Shown here: in pieces, positions 17,673 to 26,529 of the stretch
How the letters are laid out: the number at the start of each line of letters is the position of its first letter
How positions within the stretch are numbered: position 1 is the stretch's first letter
Source of the DNA: an uncultured Clostridia bacterium
GTDB lineage: Bacteria > Bacillota > Clostridia > Christensenellales > Borkfalkiaceae
Reading direction: 5' to 3'
Assembly (NCBI GenBank): GCA_934271255.1
Contig: CAKQQS010000007.1
Coordinates: forward strand, 24,444-88,443
DNA: 64,000 nucleotides
The notes under the pieces: generated by a model
The model's input: the letters and a program-made list of their open reading frames with translations, nothing else
The model's database searches: none
Told to the model about the DNA's origin: nothing
Translations under genes and position numbers: made by a program

Positions 17673-18233
17673 TTACTCTTTAACTCTTTCCATGTATTCG
17701 CCCGTTCTCGTGTCGATTCTGATAAGATCGCCTTCGTTGACGAACATGGGAACCTGAATCTTGGTACCCGTTTCCAGAACAGCGTCTTTCAACGCGTTGG
17801 TTGCCGTGTTGCCTTTAACGGACGGATCGGATTCCGTAACTCTTAATACTACGAAGTTTTGACATTCTACGCTGAAAGCCTTGCCTTTAAAGAACTTAAC
17901 GATTACGGGATCGTTTTCCTTTATCCAACGAAGCGCGTCCGCAACCTGTTCGTAGTTAAGCGGAGTCATTTCGTAAGCGTCGTCCATGAAATAATAAAGT
18001 TCGCCGTCGTTGTACGAATACGTCATGTTTTTCGTTTCAATTACCGCAAGAGTAAGTTTTTCCGACGGGTTGAAGGTTATTTCGAGTACCGCGCCCGTAA
18101 CGATATTTTTAAGTCTCGTTCTTACGAAAGCCGCGCCTTTGCCCGGTTTTACGTGTTGGAAGTCTACGCATACGAATATACCGTTGGGAAGTTCTATCGT
18201 AACTCCTTTTCTGATATCACCTGCTAAAATCAT
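17673..18233 (-). CDS. efp: Translation elongation factor P
   Basis: A 186-residue, three-domain EF-P that helps ribosomes make proline-proline bonds. The modifiable tip loop reads KPGKGAAF with Lys32 at the tip; the C-terminal RIDTRTGEYMERVKE is the family end. It follows the Xaa-Pro peptidase gene, the usual order in Bacillota (pepQ-like then efp), 32 bases apart. No epm modification gene is present in the window, as is normal outside proteobacteria. Confidence 0.97.
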   Translation of the reverse strand: MILAGDIRKGVTIELPNGIFVCVDFQHVKPGKGAAFVRTRLKNIVTGAVLEITFNPSEKLTLAVIETKNMTYSYNDGELYYFMDDAYEMTPLNYEQVADALRWIKENDPVIVKFFKGKAFSVECQNFVVLRVTESDPSVKGNTATNALKDAVLETGTKIQVPMFVNEGDLIRIDTRTGEYMERVKE

Positions 18234-18265
18234 AAATGTTTCTCCTTGCCTTTTCGTTTATATAA

Positions 18266-19318
18266 TTATTTTTTTATATCGATTTTTATCAAAGACTTGT
18301 CGTCCGTCATAAACCTTTCGACTTTGCCGTCTATCAAAGCGACGGTGTCTTCTATTCGTATTCCGTAAAGCCCGTCTTTGTAAATACCCGGCTCTATCGA
18401 AAATACCATATTGTTCTTTAAAACGTTGTCCGCATACATGGAAAGTCTGGGATATTCGTGAATGTTTACGCCTATTCCGTGTCCTAAACTGTGCGTAAAA
18501 TACGAAGCAAGTCCCGCCTTTCCCAAAACATCTCTCGAAAACGCGTCCGCAACCTTGCCCGTCATACCGTCTTTAACGTTGTTTTCCGCGTTCTTGGCGG
18601 AATCGAGCACCGCGTTGTAGTCCGCTACAAACTTTTCGTCGGGTTCGCCGTAGAAAACCGTTCTCGTCATATCCGAGCAGTACCCTTTGTACAAGCACCC
18701 GAAGTCCATCAATACGACCTGATTTTCGCAAAGCGCGGTGTCGTCCGTTTCGTGATGAGGTACGGCGGCGTTCGCGCCGAAAGCGATAATCAAATCGAAA
18801 CTTACGCCTTCCGCTCCCTTTTTCTTCATTATATGCTCGAATTCGGTAGCGATTTCCTTTTCCGTTATTCCCGTACGCAACAATTTTATAACTTCGTAGA
18901 AAGATTCTTGCGCGATTTTACAACTTTCGCGAATGACGTTCAGTTCGTCGTTCGTCTTTATCGACATTACCTGCGCCAACTCGCCCGAAACGTCGCAAAC
19001 GTCAAGCCCCGTGCTTTTAAAATCAACGTAGTCGGAAACGAAAGTTACCGTGTAATCGATGGCTAACTTTTTAAATCCGCCGTCCGCTATATATTTTTTA
19101 ACAGGCTCGAAAGAACTTGCTTCTTCTACCTTGACGTCAGTGCCTTTAAGTCTTTCTTTTACCGCCGAAAGGTACCTTAAATCGGTGTAATAAATATTTT
19201 CGTCGTCCGTTATAACGAGATACCCGAAACTCGACTTAAATCCCGTAAAGTAAAATCTTTGTTTCTCGTCCGCGATAACGTATATCGTATCTTTGTTCGG
19301 TTTTATGCCTTTTAACAT
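18266..19318 (-). CDS. Aminopeptidase P family (Xaa-Pro) metallopeptidase
   Basis: A 350-residue M24 peptidase with a creatinase-like N-terminal domain (1-120) and a pita-bread catalytic domain. Metal ligands are visible: Asp in VLMDFGCLYKGYCSDMTRT, His in HSLGHGIGVNIHE, Glu in FSIEPGIY and Glu in GIRIEDTV. It should release N-terminal residues before proline. Directly upstream of efp on the same strand, the standard Bacillota pair. PepQ-type dipeptidase activity is an alternative. Confidence 0.93.
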   Translation of the reverse strand: MLKGIKPNKDTIYVIADEKQRFYFTGFKSSFGYLVITDDENIYYTDLRYLSAVKERLKGTDVKVEEASSFEPVKKYIADGGFKKLAIDYTVTFVSDYVDFKSTGLDVCDVSGELAQVMSIKTNDELNVIRESCKIAQESFYEVIKLLRTGITEKEIATEFEHIMKKKGAEGVSFDLIIAFGANAAVPHHETDDTALCENQVVLMDFGCLYKGYCSDMTRTVFYGEPDEKFVADYNAVLDSAKNAENNVKDGMTGKVADAFSRDVLGKAGLASYFTHSLGHGIGVNIHEYPRLSMYADNVLKNNMVFSIEPGIYKDGLYGIRIEDTVALIDGKVERFMTDDKSLIKIDIKK

Positions 19319-19373
19319 TTCTTCGCCTCTTTTATCTTTCGTTATTATAACATACCGTCGCGTTCGTTGTCAA

Positions 19374-20228
19374 TTATGTGTTATGACATTCAAAATATAT
19401 TCTCTTCATTTCCATCGCGTCTTTGAGTTGCGTACCCGCCGATTCGCAAATTACCACGGGTTCCAACTTCAATTCTTTCAACGCAGCGGCAAGCGGAGCG
19501 AATTCGGGGCCGAACGTTTTGTCTTCAAACGTCAGATGCCTTACTTCCCCTTTGCCCGTGTACTGTATCTTTGAAAAATGAACGTGAAAATGCTTCATTT
19601 TTTCGTACCCGAGTTCCGCTATCATATACTCTAACCGACTTTTGTAGTCTTCCGCGGTTTTCAGACTGCCCTGCTCTCTCGCGTTGACGTGCCCGAAATC
19701 CACCGTCGGCAAGAACACCTTGTCGATTTTGCAAAAGTCCGTTATTTCTTCGATAGTGCCTATCTGCGCGAGTTTTCCCATCGTTTCGGGACAAAAATAC
19801 ATATTCTCGTACCCGTTAAGGTAAATGAATTCGCAAAGTCTTTTGAGCCTTTCTTTCGTCAGGTTCACGGCGTCTTCTCTCGTGAGTTTTCCTTGCGTAG
19901 ACGGGTGAAAAACAACGCGGTTGCCTTTCATCGATTTCATCTTCGCCGCGCTTTGCAGAACGTAATTATACGACTTTAAAGCCATTTCTTCGTCAGGGTT
20001 GGCAAAGTTTATGAAATAAGGCGCATGAACGGTCAGTTCTATACCGTTTTCGCCGAACGCGTCGCCTAAAATCTCCGCTTTTTCGTCCGAAATAGTAACG
20101 CCCCTGCCGAAAGAGTATTCGTATACGTCTACCCCCATCGACTTCAACCAAGGCGCGCTGTCTTCCGTTTTCTTGTACCCCGACGAGTAAAACTCTTCGG
20201 AGTTGCCGCTCGGTCCGAACTTTATCAC
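19374..20228 (-). CDS. Endonuclease IV-like TIM-barrel protein (AP endonuclease family 2)
   Basis: A 284-residue TIM-barrel protein. Its N-terminus (MIKFGPSGNSEEFY) and the blocks LTVHAPYFINFAN, VVFHPS, YFCPETMGK, PTVDFGHVNA and HFHVHFSK match the metal-binding core of the endonuclease IV / xylose-isomerase-like AP2Ec group (ligands in VHAPY, FHP, PETMG, DFGH, HFHVH). If an Nfo enzyme, it cuts DNA at abasic sites. Endonuclease IV is usually annotated this way in Clostridia, but a sugar-isomerase-like role is not excluded. It overlaps ribF by 4 bases. Confidence 0.8.
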   Translation of the reverse strand: MIKFGPSGNSEEFYSSGYKKTEDSAPWLKSMGVDVYEYSFGRGVTISDEKAEILGDAFGENGIELTVHAPYFINFANPDEEMALKSYNYVLQSAAKMKSMKGNRVVFHPSTQGKLTREDAVNLTKERLKRLCEFIYLNGYENMYFCPETMGKLAQIGTIEEITDFCKIDKVFLPTVDFGHVNAREQGSLKTAEDYKSRLEYMIAELGYEKMKHFHVHFSKIQYTGKGEVRHLTFEDKTFGPEFAPLAAALKELKLEPVVICESAGTQLKDAMEMKRIYFECHNT

Positions 20229-21070
20229 TTTAAACTCTCCTTATCTTTCGTGAGTTGTTTTTTCAACTCGTCTAAACTTTCAAACTTTTTTATATCGCGT
20301 AAATATTCGCAAAACTCTACGCGTAAAATCTTTCCGTAAAGCCTTTTTCCGAACTTGTCTATATACGCTTCAAGGCTGATTTCGTTATCGCCGACCGTCG
20401 GTTTGCCGCCGTAATTTATAATGCACGGATATTTTTTCCGACGATATACGGCAACCCCTTTATACACGCCCTGTTTGAGTTTGCAGTTGCCTTTCGGCAC
20501 GGTTACGTTAGCCGTCGGGAATCCTATTTTGCGGCCTATTTTATTGCCGTGAATTACTTCTCCGCTTATCGAGTACGGTTGTGTCAACAGTGCGTTCGCG
20601 CCGCGTACGTCCCCGTCTTTCAGCATTTTTTTAATTTCGCTCGCCGATACCTTTTTGCCGTTCCTTTCGACTTCGTCCACGACGTAAAGTTCTAGCCCCT
20701 TCTCGTCGCAAAAGGCTTTTAGCGTTTCCGCGTTGCCGCTTTTGTCTTTGCCGTAAGTAAAATCGCGCCCGCAAACATACGCCTTGACGTTGTAGCGTTT
20801 CGTAAACTCGTCGATAAACTCGGCGGCGGGGGTATTCTTAAACTCGTCGGTAAAATTAAAAATCCGAACCATCTTGACGCCGACGCTCAACATTCTCGAC
20901 GCTCTTTCTTTCGAGTCGAATATGCAGTCGGGTTTACCGCTGAACGTAATCGCTTCCGACAATGCGTTTTTTTCCTTAGCGACTTCCACCGCTTTTTTTA
21001 TGACTTGTTCGTGTCCGATATGCACCCCGTCGAAATAACCGAGCGCCATTACGCTATCTTTCGTCAACAT
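20225..21070 (-). CDS. ribF: Bifunctional riboflavin kinase / FAD synthetase
   Basis: A 281-residue two-domain enzyme making FMN and FAD. The N-terminal adenylyltransferase starts almost at once with ALGYFDGVHIGHEQVI (HxGH motif), then CGRDFTYGKDKSGN; the C-terminal kinase domain starts near residue 165 with GEVIHGNKIGRKIGFPTANV. AAGGA lies 7 bases before the ATG, inside the truB end, with 17 bases of overlap. It is shorter at the N-terminus than many family members (about 310). truB-ribF is the standard order at the end of the nusA-infB block. Confidence 0.95.
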   Translation of the reverse strand: MLTKDSVMALGYFDGVHIGHEQVIKKAVEVAKEKNALSEAITFSGKPDCIFDSKERASRMLSVGVKMVRIFNFTDEFKNTPAAEFIDEFTKRYNVKAYVCGRDFTYGKDKSGNAETLKAFCDEKGLELYVVDEVERNGKKVSASEIKKMLKDGDVRGANALLTQPYSISGEVIHGNKIGRKIGFPTANVTVPKGNCKLKQGVYKGVAVYRRKKYPCIINYGGKPTVGDNEISLEAYIDKFGKRLYGKILRVEFCEYLRDIKKFESLDELKKQLTKDKESLK

Positions 21071-21905
21071 AAGTTTTTCCTTTCAAAACCCCGTCTTTCA
21101 CTTCGCCTATACACAAAATGCCCGTCGGGGAATAAACCGTATAAAGTCCTTCGGGTTTTTTACACCATCTGGGAAGCCCGTCTTTCAGCCGTTTGGCGTT
21201 CTCCGCGTCAAGCGTTATTTTGTCGAAATCAAGCGGAAAATCGCTCGGCAAAACGTACTTCGTTTTGTTTTCCGACGCTAAAAAGTCGTCGAGAGTTACG
21301 CCGCTGTCGTAATCGAACGCACCCGATTTAGTTCTGTCAAGGCTTTCCATAACGGCAAGCGTGTTCAACGCGTACCCTATATCTCTGCCGAGAGAACGGA
21401 CGTACGTACCGCCCCCGCAGTCTATTTTCAGTTTAAGCACGGCGTTTTCGTATTCGAGCAAAGTAAGGCCGAAAATCTTGACTTTTTTGGGTTTTAATTC
21501 AAAATCCACGCCCTTTCTCGCTAATTCGTACCCCTTTTTGCCGTCTACGCATTTCGCCGAGTATTTGGGAGGAATCTGGTTTATTTCGCCGATAAACACG
21601 GGCAAAACCTTTTCTATTTCTTTTTTCGTCGGGATAACGGACGACGTCGCGGTAACTTTGCCCGTCTTGTCCAAAGTGTCCGTTTCACAGCCGAAACGAA
21701 ACTCCGCGACGTAAGTTTTTTCTTTGTCCAACAGATAATCGAAAAGGCGACAGGTTTTACCGAGCGCAATCGGTAATATTCCTTTCGCCATAGGATCGAG
21801 CGTACCCATGTGTCCGCAGTCGCATTTTAAAGCGCGTTTTACTTTGCCGACGACTCCCGCCGAAGATATTCCGCTCGGTTTTATAACGTTTATAAATCCG
21901 TTCAC
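21054..21905 (-). CDS. truB: tRNA pseudouridine-55 synthase
   Basis: A 283-residue enzyme that makes the pseudouridine of the tRNA T-loop. The likely start is GTG at 21905 (reading MNGFINVIKPSGISS), with GGAG 7 bases upstream and one base after the nrnA stop; a longer upstream reading would overlap nrnA by 35 bases. The catalytic Asp is in GHMGTLDPMAKG, and CGGGTYVRSLGRDIG is the second family block. Part of the infB-rbfA-nrnA-truB-ribF run. Confidence 0.95.
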   Translation of the reverse strand: MNGFINVIKPSGISSAGVVGKVKRALKCDCGHMGTLDPMAKGILPIALGKTCRLFDYLLDKEKTYVAEFRFGCETDTLDKTGKVTATSSVIPTKKEIEKVLPVFIGEINQIPPKYSAKCVDGKKGYELARKGVDFELKPKKVKIFGLTLLEYENAVLKLKIDCGGGTYVRSLGRDIGYALNTLAVMESLDRTKSGAFDYDSGVTLDDFLASENKTKYVLPSDFPLDFDKITLDAENAKRLKDGLPRWCKKPEGLYTVYSPTGILCIGEVKDGVLKGKTYVDER

Positions 21906-21906
21906 C

Positions 21907-22863
21907 TTAAAACTCCGTATATTGTTTAACCGTATACACAAGCCTGTCGATAACGTCTTCGAGATACCCGTTCATCATACATCCGCTTGCCAGAACGTGT
22001 CCGCCGCCGCCGTAGACGTTAGCCATTGCGTTGACGTCCGCGCCTTTGCTCCTGAAACTTACTTTATACGATTTGTCGCCCGTTTCCAACAAACATATTC
22101 CGACTTCGACGGTGTCGATAGCCATAACGTTGTCGATAAACCCTTCCGTTACGTCCGAAGAAGCGTTCGCGATTTTCAGGTTTTCTCTGCTGACGACGAT
22201 TATTCCCAGCTTGTCGCCGAGATAATATCTCGTTTTTTCCATCGTCATCGCAAGAAGTTTAGCCCTTTCTTTGCTTTGCGCTTTAAACATATAAAATATT
22301 ATACCGTTCAAATCGACGCCGTAATCGAGAAGTTCGCTCGCCGTCCTTAACGTTTCGCTCTCCACGTTTTTGTGGTAAAACGCGCCCGTGTCCGTAACGA
22401 TGCCCGTCATTAAAAACGTCGCTATCGTCTTGTCTAACGGGACGTTCATTATCTTTAAAAGTTCGTAAATATTTTCCGAGTTCGCCGCAACGTCTTTAAC
22501 GAAAGAATACTTTGCGAATCTCGGGTTCGATATATGGTGGTCGACGACGATGCAGTCTTTTTTCGACGCGAACTCGCCCGTAAACTTACCGAGCCGAGTC
22601 AAGTCGCTTACGTCGACGGCAAAATAGCAGTCGTAATCGCCGTCGAGTTCCGTTTTGATCTCGCCGAACCTGCTATCCAGACGAAGAAACTTTTCGGGAG
22701 CGGGTTCGTCGCAAAAGACTTCCGCCGTTTTGCCCGTTTTCATCAACGCGTATTTCAACGCAAGCGCGCTGCCCAACGTGTCTCCGTCGGGGCGAACGTG
22801 CGAAAATATCGCGATTTTCGTCTTATCTTTAAGTTTGTTTGCTATTTCCGTTAACGTTACCAT
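21907..22863 (-). CDS. nrnA: DHH-DHHA1 phosphoesterase, NrnA-type oligoribonuclease/pAp phosphatase
   Basis: A 318-residue DHH-family phosphoesterase. SHVRPDGDTLGS (residues 21-32), DVSD, DHH at 108-110 and the C-terminal DHHA1 motif GGGGHVLASG are all present. Family members degrade nanoRNA and 3',5'-pAp; some act on cyclic dinucleotide intermediates. It sits between rbfA (1-base overlap, 22863) and truB, the standard Bacillota place. Confidence 0.93.
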   Translation of the reverse strand: MVTLTEIANKLKDKTKIAIFSHVRPDGDTLGSALALKYALMKTGKTAEVFCDEPAPEKFLRLDSRFGEIKTELDGDYDCYFAVDVSDLTRLGKFTGEFASKKDCIVVDHHISNPRFAKYSFVKDVAANSENIYELLKIMNVPLDKTIATFLMTGIVTDTGAFYHKNVESETLRTASELLDYGVDLNGIIFYMFKAQSKERAKLLAMTMEKTRYYLGDKLGIIVVSRENLKIANASSDVTEGFIDNVMAIDTVEVGICLLETGDKSYKVSFRSKGADVNAMANVYGGGGHVLASGCMMNGYLEDVIDRLVYTVKQYTEF

Positions 22864-23228
22864 TAGTTTTCCGAGTCGGGCGTAATGTTAAGCCCGTTTA
22901 AAAGTTTGTCTATTTTCGCGCTGTATTCCATGCTTTCGTCCCGTACTATATGCAGTTCGGGTACCGTTCTTATAGTGAGTTTGTGCGCAAGTTCGTACCG
23001 TATGATTTTCGCGCTGTCCTTAACGGCAAGGAAAGTAGCGTTTTCTTTTTCCTTGTCGTTAGAATACACGCTTACCCAGACTTTGGCGTTTTTAAGGTCG
23101 GGCGCGCAATCTACTTTGGTTACGCTGACCATCGCCGTCAAGTCGGGGTTCTTTAACTTTTTCGTTATTATTTCGTAAACGGCTTTCTGAATCTCGCCGT
23201 TTAACCTGTCCGTGCGATTGACTTTCAT
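22863..23228 (-). CDS. rbfA: 30S ribosome-binding factor A
   Basis: A 121-residue single KH-like domain protein that helps mature the 5' end of 16S rRNA. The family start RTDRLNGEIQKAVYEIITKKLKNP and later AKVWVSVYSND are clear. It touches infB upstream (shared base at 23228) and nrnA downstream, so it is coupled in the same operon. Confidence 0.95.
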   Translation of the reverse strand: MKVNRTDRLNGEIQKAVYEIITKKLKNPDLTAMVSVTKVDCAPDLKNAKVWVSVYSNDKEKENATFLAVKDSAKIIRYELAHKLTIRTVPELHIVRDESMEYSAKIDKLLNGLNITPDSEN

Positions 23229-25924
23229 TATGGCTCCTGTTGTTCAACCTGATAACTTTCGATGAAATCGCCTACTTTGATATCGTTGAACTTTTCTATC
23301 GAAATACCGCATTCAAATCCGACGCCTACTTCTTTTACGTCGTCTTTAAATCTCTTTAACTGACGAACGTTACCTTCGCAAATCATAACGTTGTCGCGGT
23401 AAATACGGAGTTTGCTCGAACGCAAAATTTTGCCTTCCGTAACGTAACAACCCGCAACCATACCGACGTTTGAAATGTTGAATACGTCCCTGACTTCCGC
23501 TTTGCCCAGATAAATCTCTTTGAACTTGGGCGCAAGCATTCCTTTAAGCGCCTTTTCGACGTCTTCTATCGCTTCGTAAATGACTCTGTACAGTTTAACG
23601 TCGACTTTGCTCTTTTCGGCAATCGCTTTCGCTTTCGCGTCGGGACGAACGTTAAACCCGATGATAATCGCGTTCGACGAGTCCGCAAGCATAACGTCCG
23701 ACTCGTTGATTGCGCCCGCGCCCGCGTGGATTACGTTTACCTTGACTTCTTCGTTGGAAAGTTTAAGCAAGGATTGTTTTACCGCTTCTACCGAGCCCTG
23801 TACGTCCGCTTTTACCAAAATATTGAGAACTTTGAGTTGCCCTTCCGCAATCTTGTTGAATACGTCGTCAAGCGTAACTTTTTGCATCGCTTTGATACGT
23901 TCTTCTTTCTCTTTGTTCTTTCTTTCTTCGGCAACCATTTTGGTGAGTTTGCCTTCTTCTACCGCGTAAAGAATGTCGCCCGCGTTGGGTACTTCGTCCA
24001 AGCCCATAATCGATACGGGAGTAGCGGGGCCGGCAGAGTTGAGTCTTCTGCCCTTATCGTCCGCCATCGCTCTTACTTTACCTACTACCGTTCCTACGAC
24101 GATGCTGTTAGTAACTTTAAGAGTACCGTTTTGTACGAGTATGGTAGCGACGGGTCCTTTGGACTGGTCGAGTTTCGCTTCGATAACGACGCCTTTCGCC
24201 TTTCTGTTCGGGTTGGCTTTAAGGTCCATTACTTCCGCCATAGTCAAAATGTTTTCAAGCAAGTTTTCTATGCCTTCGCCCGTCTTTGCCGATACGGGAC
24301 AGAACATTACGTTTCCGCCCCATTCTTCGGGGACGAGTCCGCGTTCCGTCAACTGAGTCTTGACTCTGTCTATATTCGCTTCCGGTTTATCTATCTTGTT
24401 TACCGCGACGATGATTTCTACGCCAGCCGCTTTCGCGTGGTTAATCGCTTCTACCGTCTGGGGCATTATGCCGTCGTCCGCAGCGACTACTATTACCGCG
24501 ATGTCCGTTGCCTGCGCGCCGCGCATTCTCATCGCCGTGAACGCTTCGTGTCCCGGCGTGTCAAGGAAAGTGATTACCTTGCCGTTGAGCGTTACCTGAT
24601 ACGCGCCGATGTGTTGCGTTATTCCGCCCGCTTCGCCCGATGCGACGCTCGTCTTTCTTATTCTGTCAAGTAAAGACGTTTTACCGTGGTCGACGTGTCC
24701 CATAACCGTAACGACGGGGGGACGGGTAACCAAATCTTTTTCGTCGTCCGCCTTGCCTTCAAACGCTTCCGCAAGCGAATCTTCCGCCGTCTTGTCGAGT
24801 TTGAGTTCGAGTTCTATTCCCAAATCGCTGGCGATATACGCCGCCGTGTCGTAGTCGACGCTGTCGTTTATCGTCTTTAAGATGCCTTCCTTAAACAACT
24901 TTTTTGTGATTTCGATTGCGGATATACCCAACTTTTCGCTGAGCGTTTTAAGAGGAATGATTTCCGTCGTAATAACCGCTTTCTCAATCTTTATCGCTTG
25001 TTTGACTTCTTCTTTTTTGTCCTTTTTAACTCTTAACTTTCTGTAACCCGTCTTGTTTTCGTCAAAGTCCGAAACGGAAACCTGCCCTTTCATCAAAGCG
25101 CGTTTGTTCATTTGTTTCTTGTCGTCGTAGCCTCTTTCCGAGCCTTTCTTTTTGCCGGAATCGCCTTTTCTCGCTCCCGTAGGCGCGACGTATTCGGGAA
25201 GGGGCGCGGACGATTGTTGTCCCGCGGGTTTCTTTTTAAAGTTGGGGTTATTGCCGCCGGCGTTCCTGTCGAACTTGTTGTCGCCGTCGTTTCTTCTGGG
25301 ACGGTTGTTGTCCCTTGCGATATATTCTCTCGGCTTGCCGTTACCCCTTTCCGCCGCTCTCTTTTCGCTTTCCGTTCTGTTGTCCCTTATAACGTACTCT
25401 TTCTTTTGGGGTTTCCGGTCGAATATGTTATATTTTACGATAGGAATCGCGGACTTTTTATCGTCTTTCTTTTCGTCTTTTTTATTTTCCGCTTTCTTTT
25501 CCTTTTTAGGTTCTTCGGGCGGTTCTTTTTCAGCCTTGACTTCCGTCTTTTCCTGCTTGATTTCCGCAGTCTCGGCTTTTTCTTCCTGCTTTTCGGTCGC
25601 CGCTTCTTTTTCGGCGGGTTTTTCTTCCGCCTTTATTTCGACGGCGGGTTGTTCCGTCGGCTTTTCGTCCGCTTTCGTTTCGACGGCGGGTTGCTCTTCG
25701 GGCGTTATCGTCTTTTCTTGTTTGTCGGAAGGTTGGATATTTTCTTCCTGCTTGCCCGATTTCTGGAACTCTTTCGCTTTTTCGTCAAGACTACCCTTTA
25801 TCTTTTTCATCGAAGCGGTCGCGTTTTTAATTTCCTTTAAAAACCCGTCGAGTCCGCTTTCGCTTGACAAAAGTTCGGTTAATCTTTTTATATTCTCATT
25901 CTTTATATCTTTCTTTTCAGTCAT
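23228..25924 (-). CDS. infB: Translation initiation factor IF-2
   Basis: An 898-residue IF-2, which brings initiator tRNA to the 30S subunit. Residues 1-310 are a low-complexity charged extension with near-repeats such as EQPAVEIKAEEKPAE followed by a basic Arg/Asn/Gly-rich stretch; an IF2_N domain lies at about 320-375; the G domain starts with GHVDHGKT at 409-416, followed by DTPGHEAF and NKIDK; domains II-IV complete the protein. The extension is long for Bacillota (B. subtilis IF-2 is about 716 residues in total). It overlaps ylxQ by 8 bases. Confidence 0.97.
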   Translation of the reverse strand: MTEKKDIKNENIKRLTELLSSESGLDGFLKEIKNATASMKKIKGSLDEKAKEFQKSGKQEENIQPSDKQEKTITPEEQPAVETKADEKPTEQPAVEIKAEEKPAEKEAATEKQEEKAETAEIKQEKTEVKAEKEPPEEPKKEKKAENKKDEKKDDKKSAIPIVKYNIFDRKPQKKEYVIRDNRTESEKRAAERGNGKPREYIARDNNRPRRNDGDNKFDRNAGGNNPNFKKKPAGQQSSAPLPEYVAPTGARKGDSGKKKGSERGYDDKKQMNKRALMKGQVSVSDFDENKTGYRKLRVKKDKKEEVKQAIKIEKAVITTEIIPLKTLSEKLGISAIEITKKLFKEGILKTINDSVDYDTAAYIASDLGIELELKLDKTAEDSLAEAFEGKADDEKDLVTRPPVVTVMGHVDHGKTSLLDRIRKTSVASGEAGGITQHIGAYQVTLNGKVITFLDTPGHEAFTAMRMRGAQATDIAVIVVAADDGIMPQTVEAINHAKAAGVEIIVAVNKIDKPEANIDRVKTQLTERGLVPEEWGGNVMFCPVSAKTGEGIENLLENILTMAEVMDLKANPNRKAKGVVIEAKLDQSKGPVATILVQNGTLKVTNSIVVGTVVGKVRAMADDKGRRLNSAGPATPVSIMGLDEVPNAGDILYAVEEGKLTKMVAEERKNKEKEERIKAMQKVTLDDVFNKIAEGQLKVLNILVKADVQGSVEAVKQSLLKLSNEEVKVNVIHAGAGAINESDVMLADSSNAIIIGFNVRPDAKAKAIAEKSKVDVKLYRVIYEAIEDVEKALKGMLAPKFKEIYLGKAEVRDVFNISNVGMVAGCYVTEGKILRSSKLRIYRDNVMICEGNVRQLKRFKDDVKEVGVGFECGISIEKFNDIKVGDFIESYQVEQQEP

Positions 25925-26249
25925 TATCCGTGCCTCCGTTATGGTTTGTGAAATTACCGCCGAGATTTTGTAAAATCCCTTTGGCTAAATTATCGTCCGT
26001 TATCGCTATGACCTTGCAATTTTTGACGTGCGTATAGTTCTCTATCGGTTGAACCGTGCCGATCAGCGGACATTTCAGCCGTTTTGCGGTGATTTCCGCT
26101 TCGTGCAGACTTCCTTTGCCCGCGTTTTCGTCTACTATCAAAAGACTTGCGCGTTTCAAAAGTTTGATCGAGTATATTCCCCGAACGAACTTTTTCGACT
26201 TGACGGCAAACCCTATATACGAAGCGACTTTGTTATCCCTTACGTCCAT
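25917..26249 (-). CDS. ylxQ: L7Ae/L30e-family ribosomal-like protein YlxQ
   Basis: A 110-residue L7Ae-type RNA-binding domain protein (VASYIGFAVKSKKFVRGIYSIK, then LLIVDENAGKGSLHEAEITAKRL). Family members bind kink-turn-like RNA; the role in Bacillota is not settled. It overlaps both ylxR (17 bases) and infB (8 bases), the usual nusA-ylxR-ylxQ-infB order. Confidence 0.9.
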   Translation of the reverse strand: MDVRDNKVASYIGFAVKSKKFVRGIYSIKLLKRASLLIVDENAGKGSLHEAEITAKRLKCPLIGTVQPIENYTHVKNCKVIAITDDNLAKGILQNLGGNFTNHNGGTDND

Positions 26250-26502
26250 TTATTGCCTCCGCGACTCTTTCGTATTCTTCGACGCCGACTTTCTTTTTGA
26301 ACGCCCGCTCCAAACCTTTCTTTTTAACGAGCAAAGCGTAACACTCCGCGTCCTTACATATATACGCGCCCCTGCCGTCAAGGTTGCCTTTTTCGTCGAC
26401 GACGATTTCGCCGTTTTCTCTCTTGACGAGCCTTAGCATATTTTTCTTTTCTTGTTTTTTTCTACACGCAACGCACGTGCGTAACGGTTGGTATTTTTCC
26501 AC
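26233..26502 (-). CDS. ylxR: YlxR (RnpM), DUF448 RNA-binding protein
   Basis: An 89-residue DUF448 protein with the family hallmark PLRTCVACRKKQEKKNMLRLV at the N-terminus and GRGAYICKDAECYALLVKKKGLERAFKKKV after it. In B. subtilis the orthologue binds RNase P RNA and modulates its activity. It lies between nusA and ylxQ as in most Bacillota. Confidence 0.94.
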   Translation of the reverse strand: MEKYQPLRTCVACRKKQEKKNMLRLVKRENGEIVVDEKGNLDGRGAYICKDAECYALLVKKKGLERAFKKKVGVEEYERVAEAINGRKG

Positions 26503-26529
26503 TAAATCAAAACTCCTGATTATTTAGAC

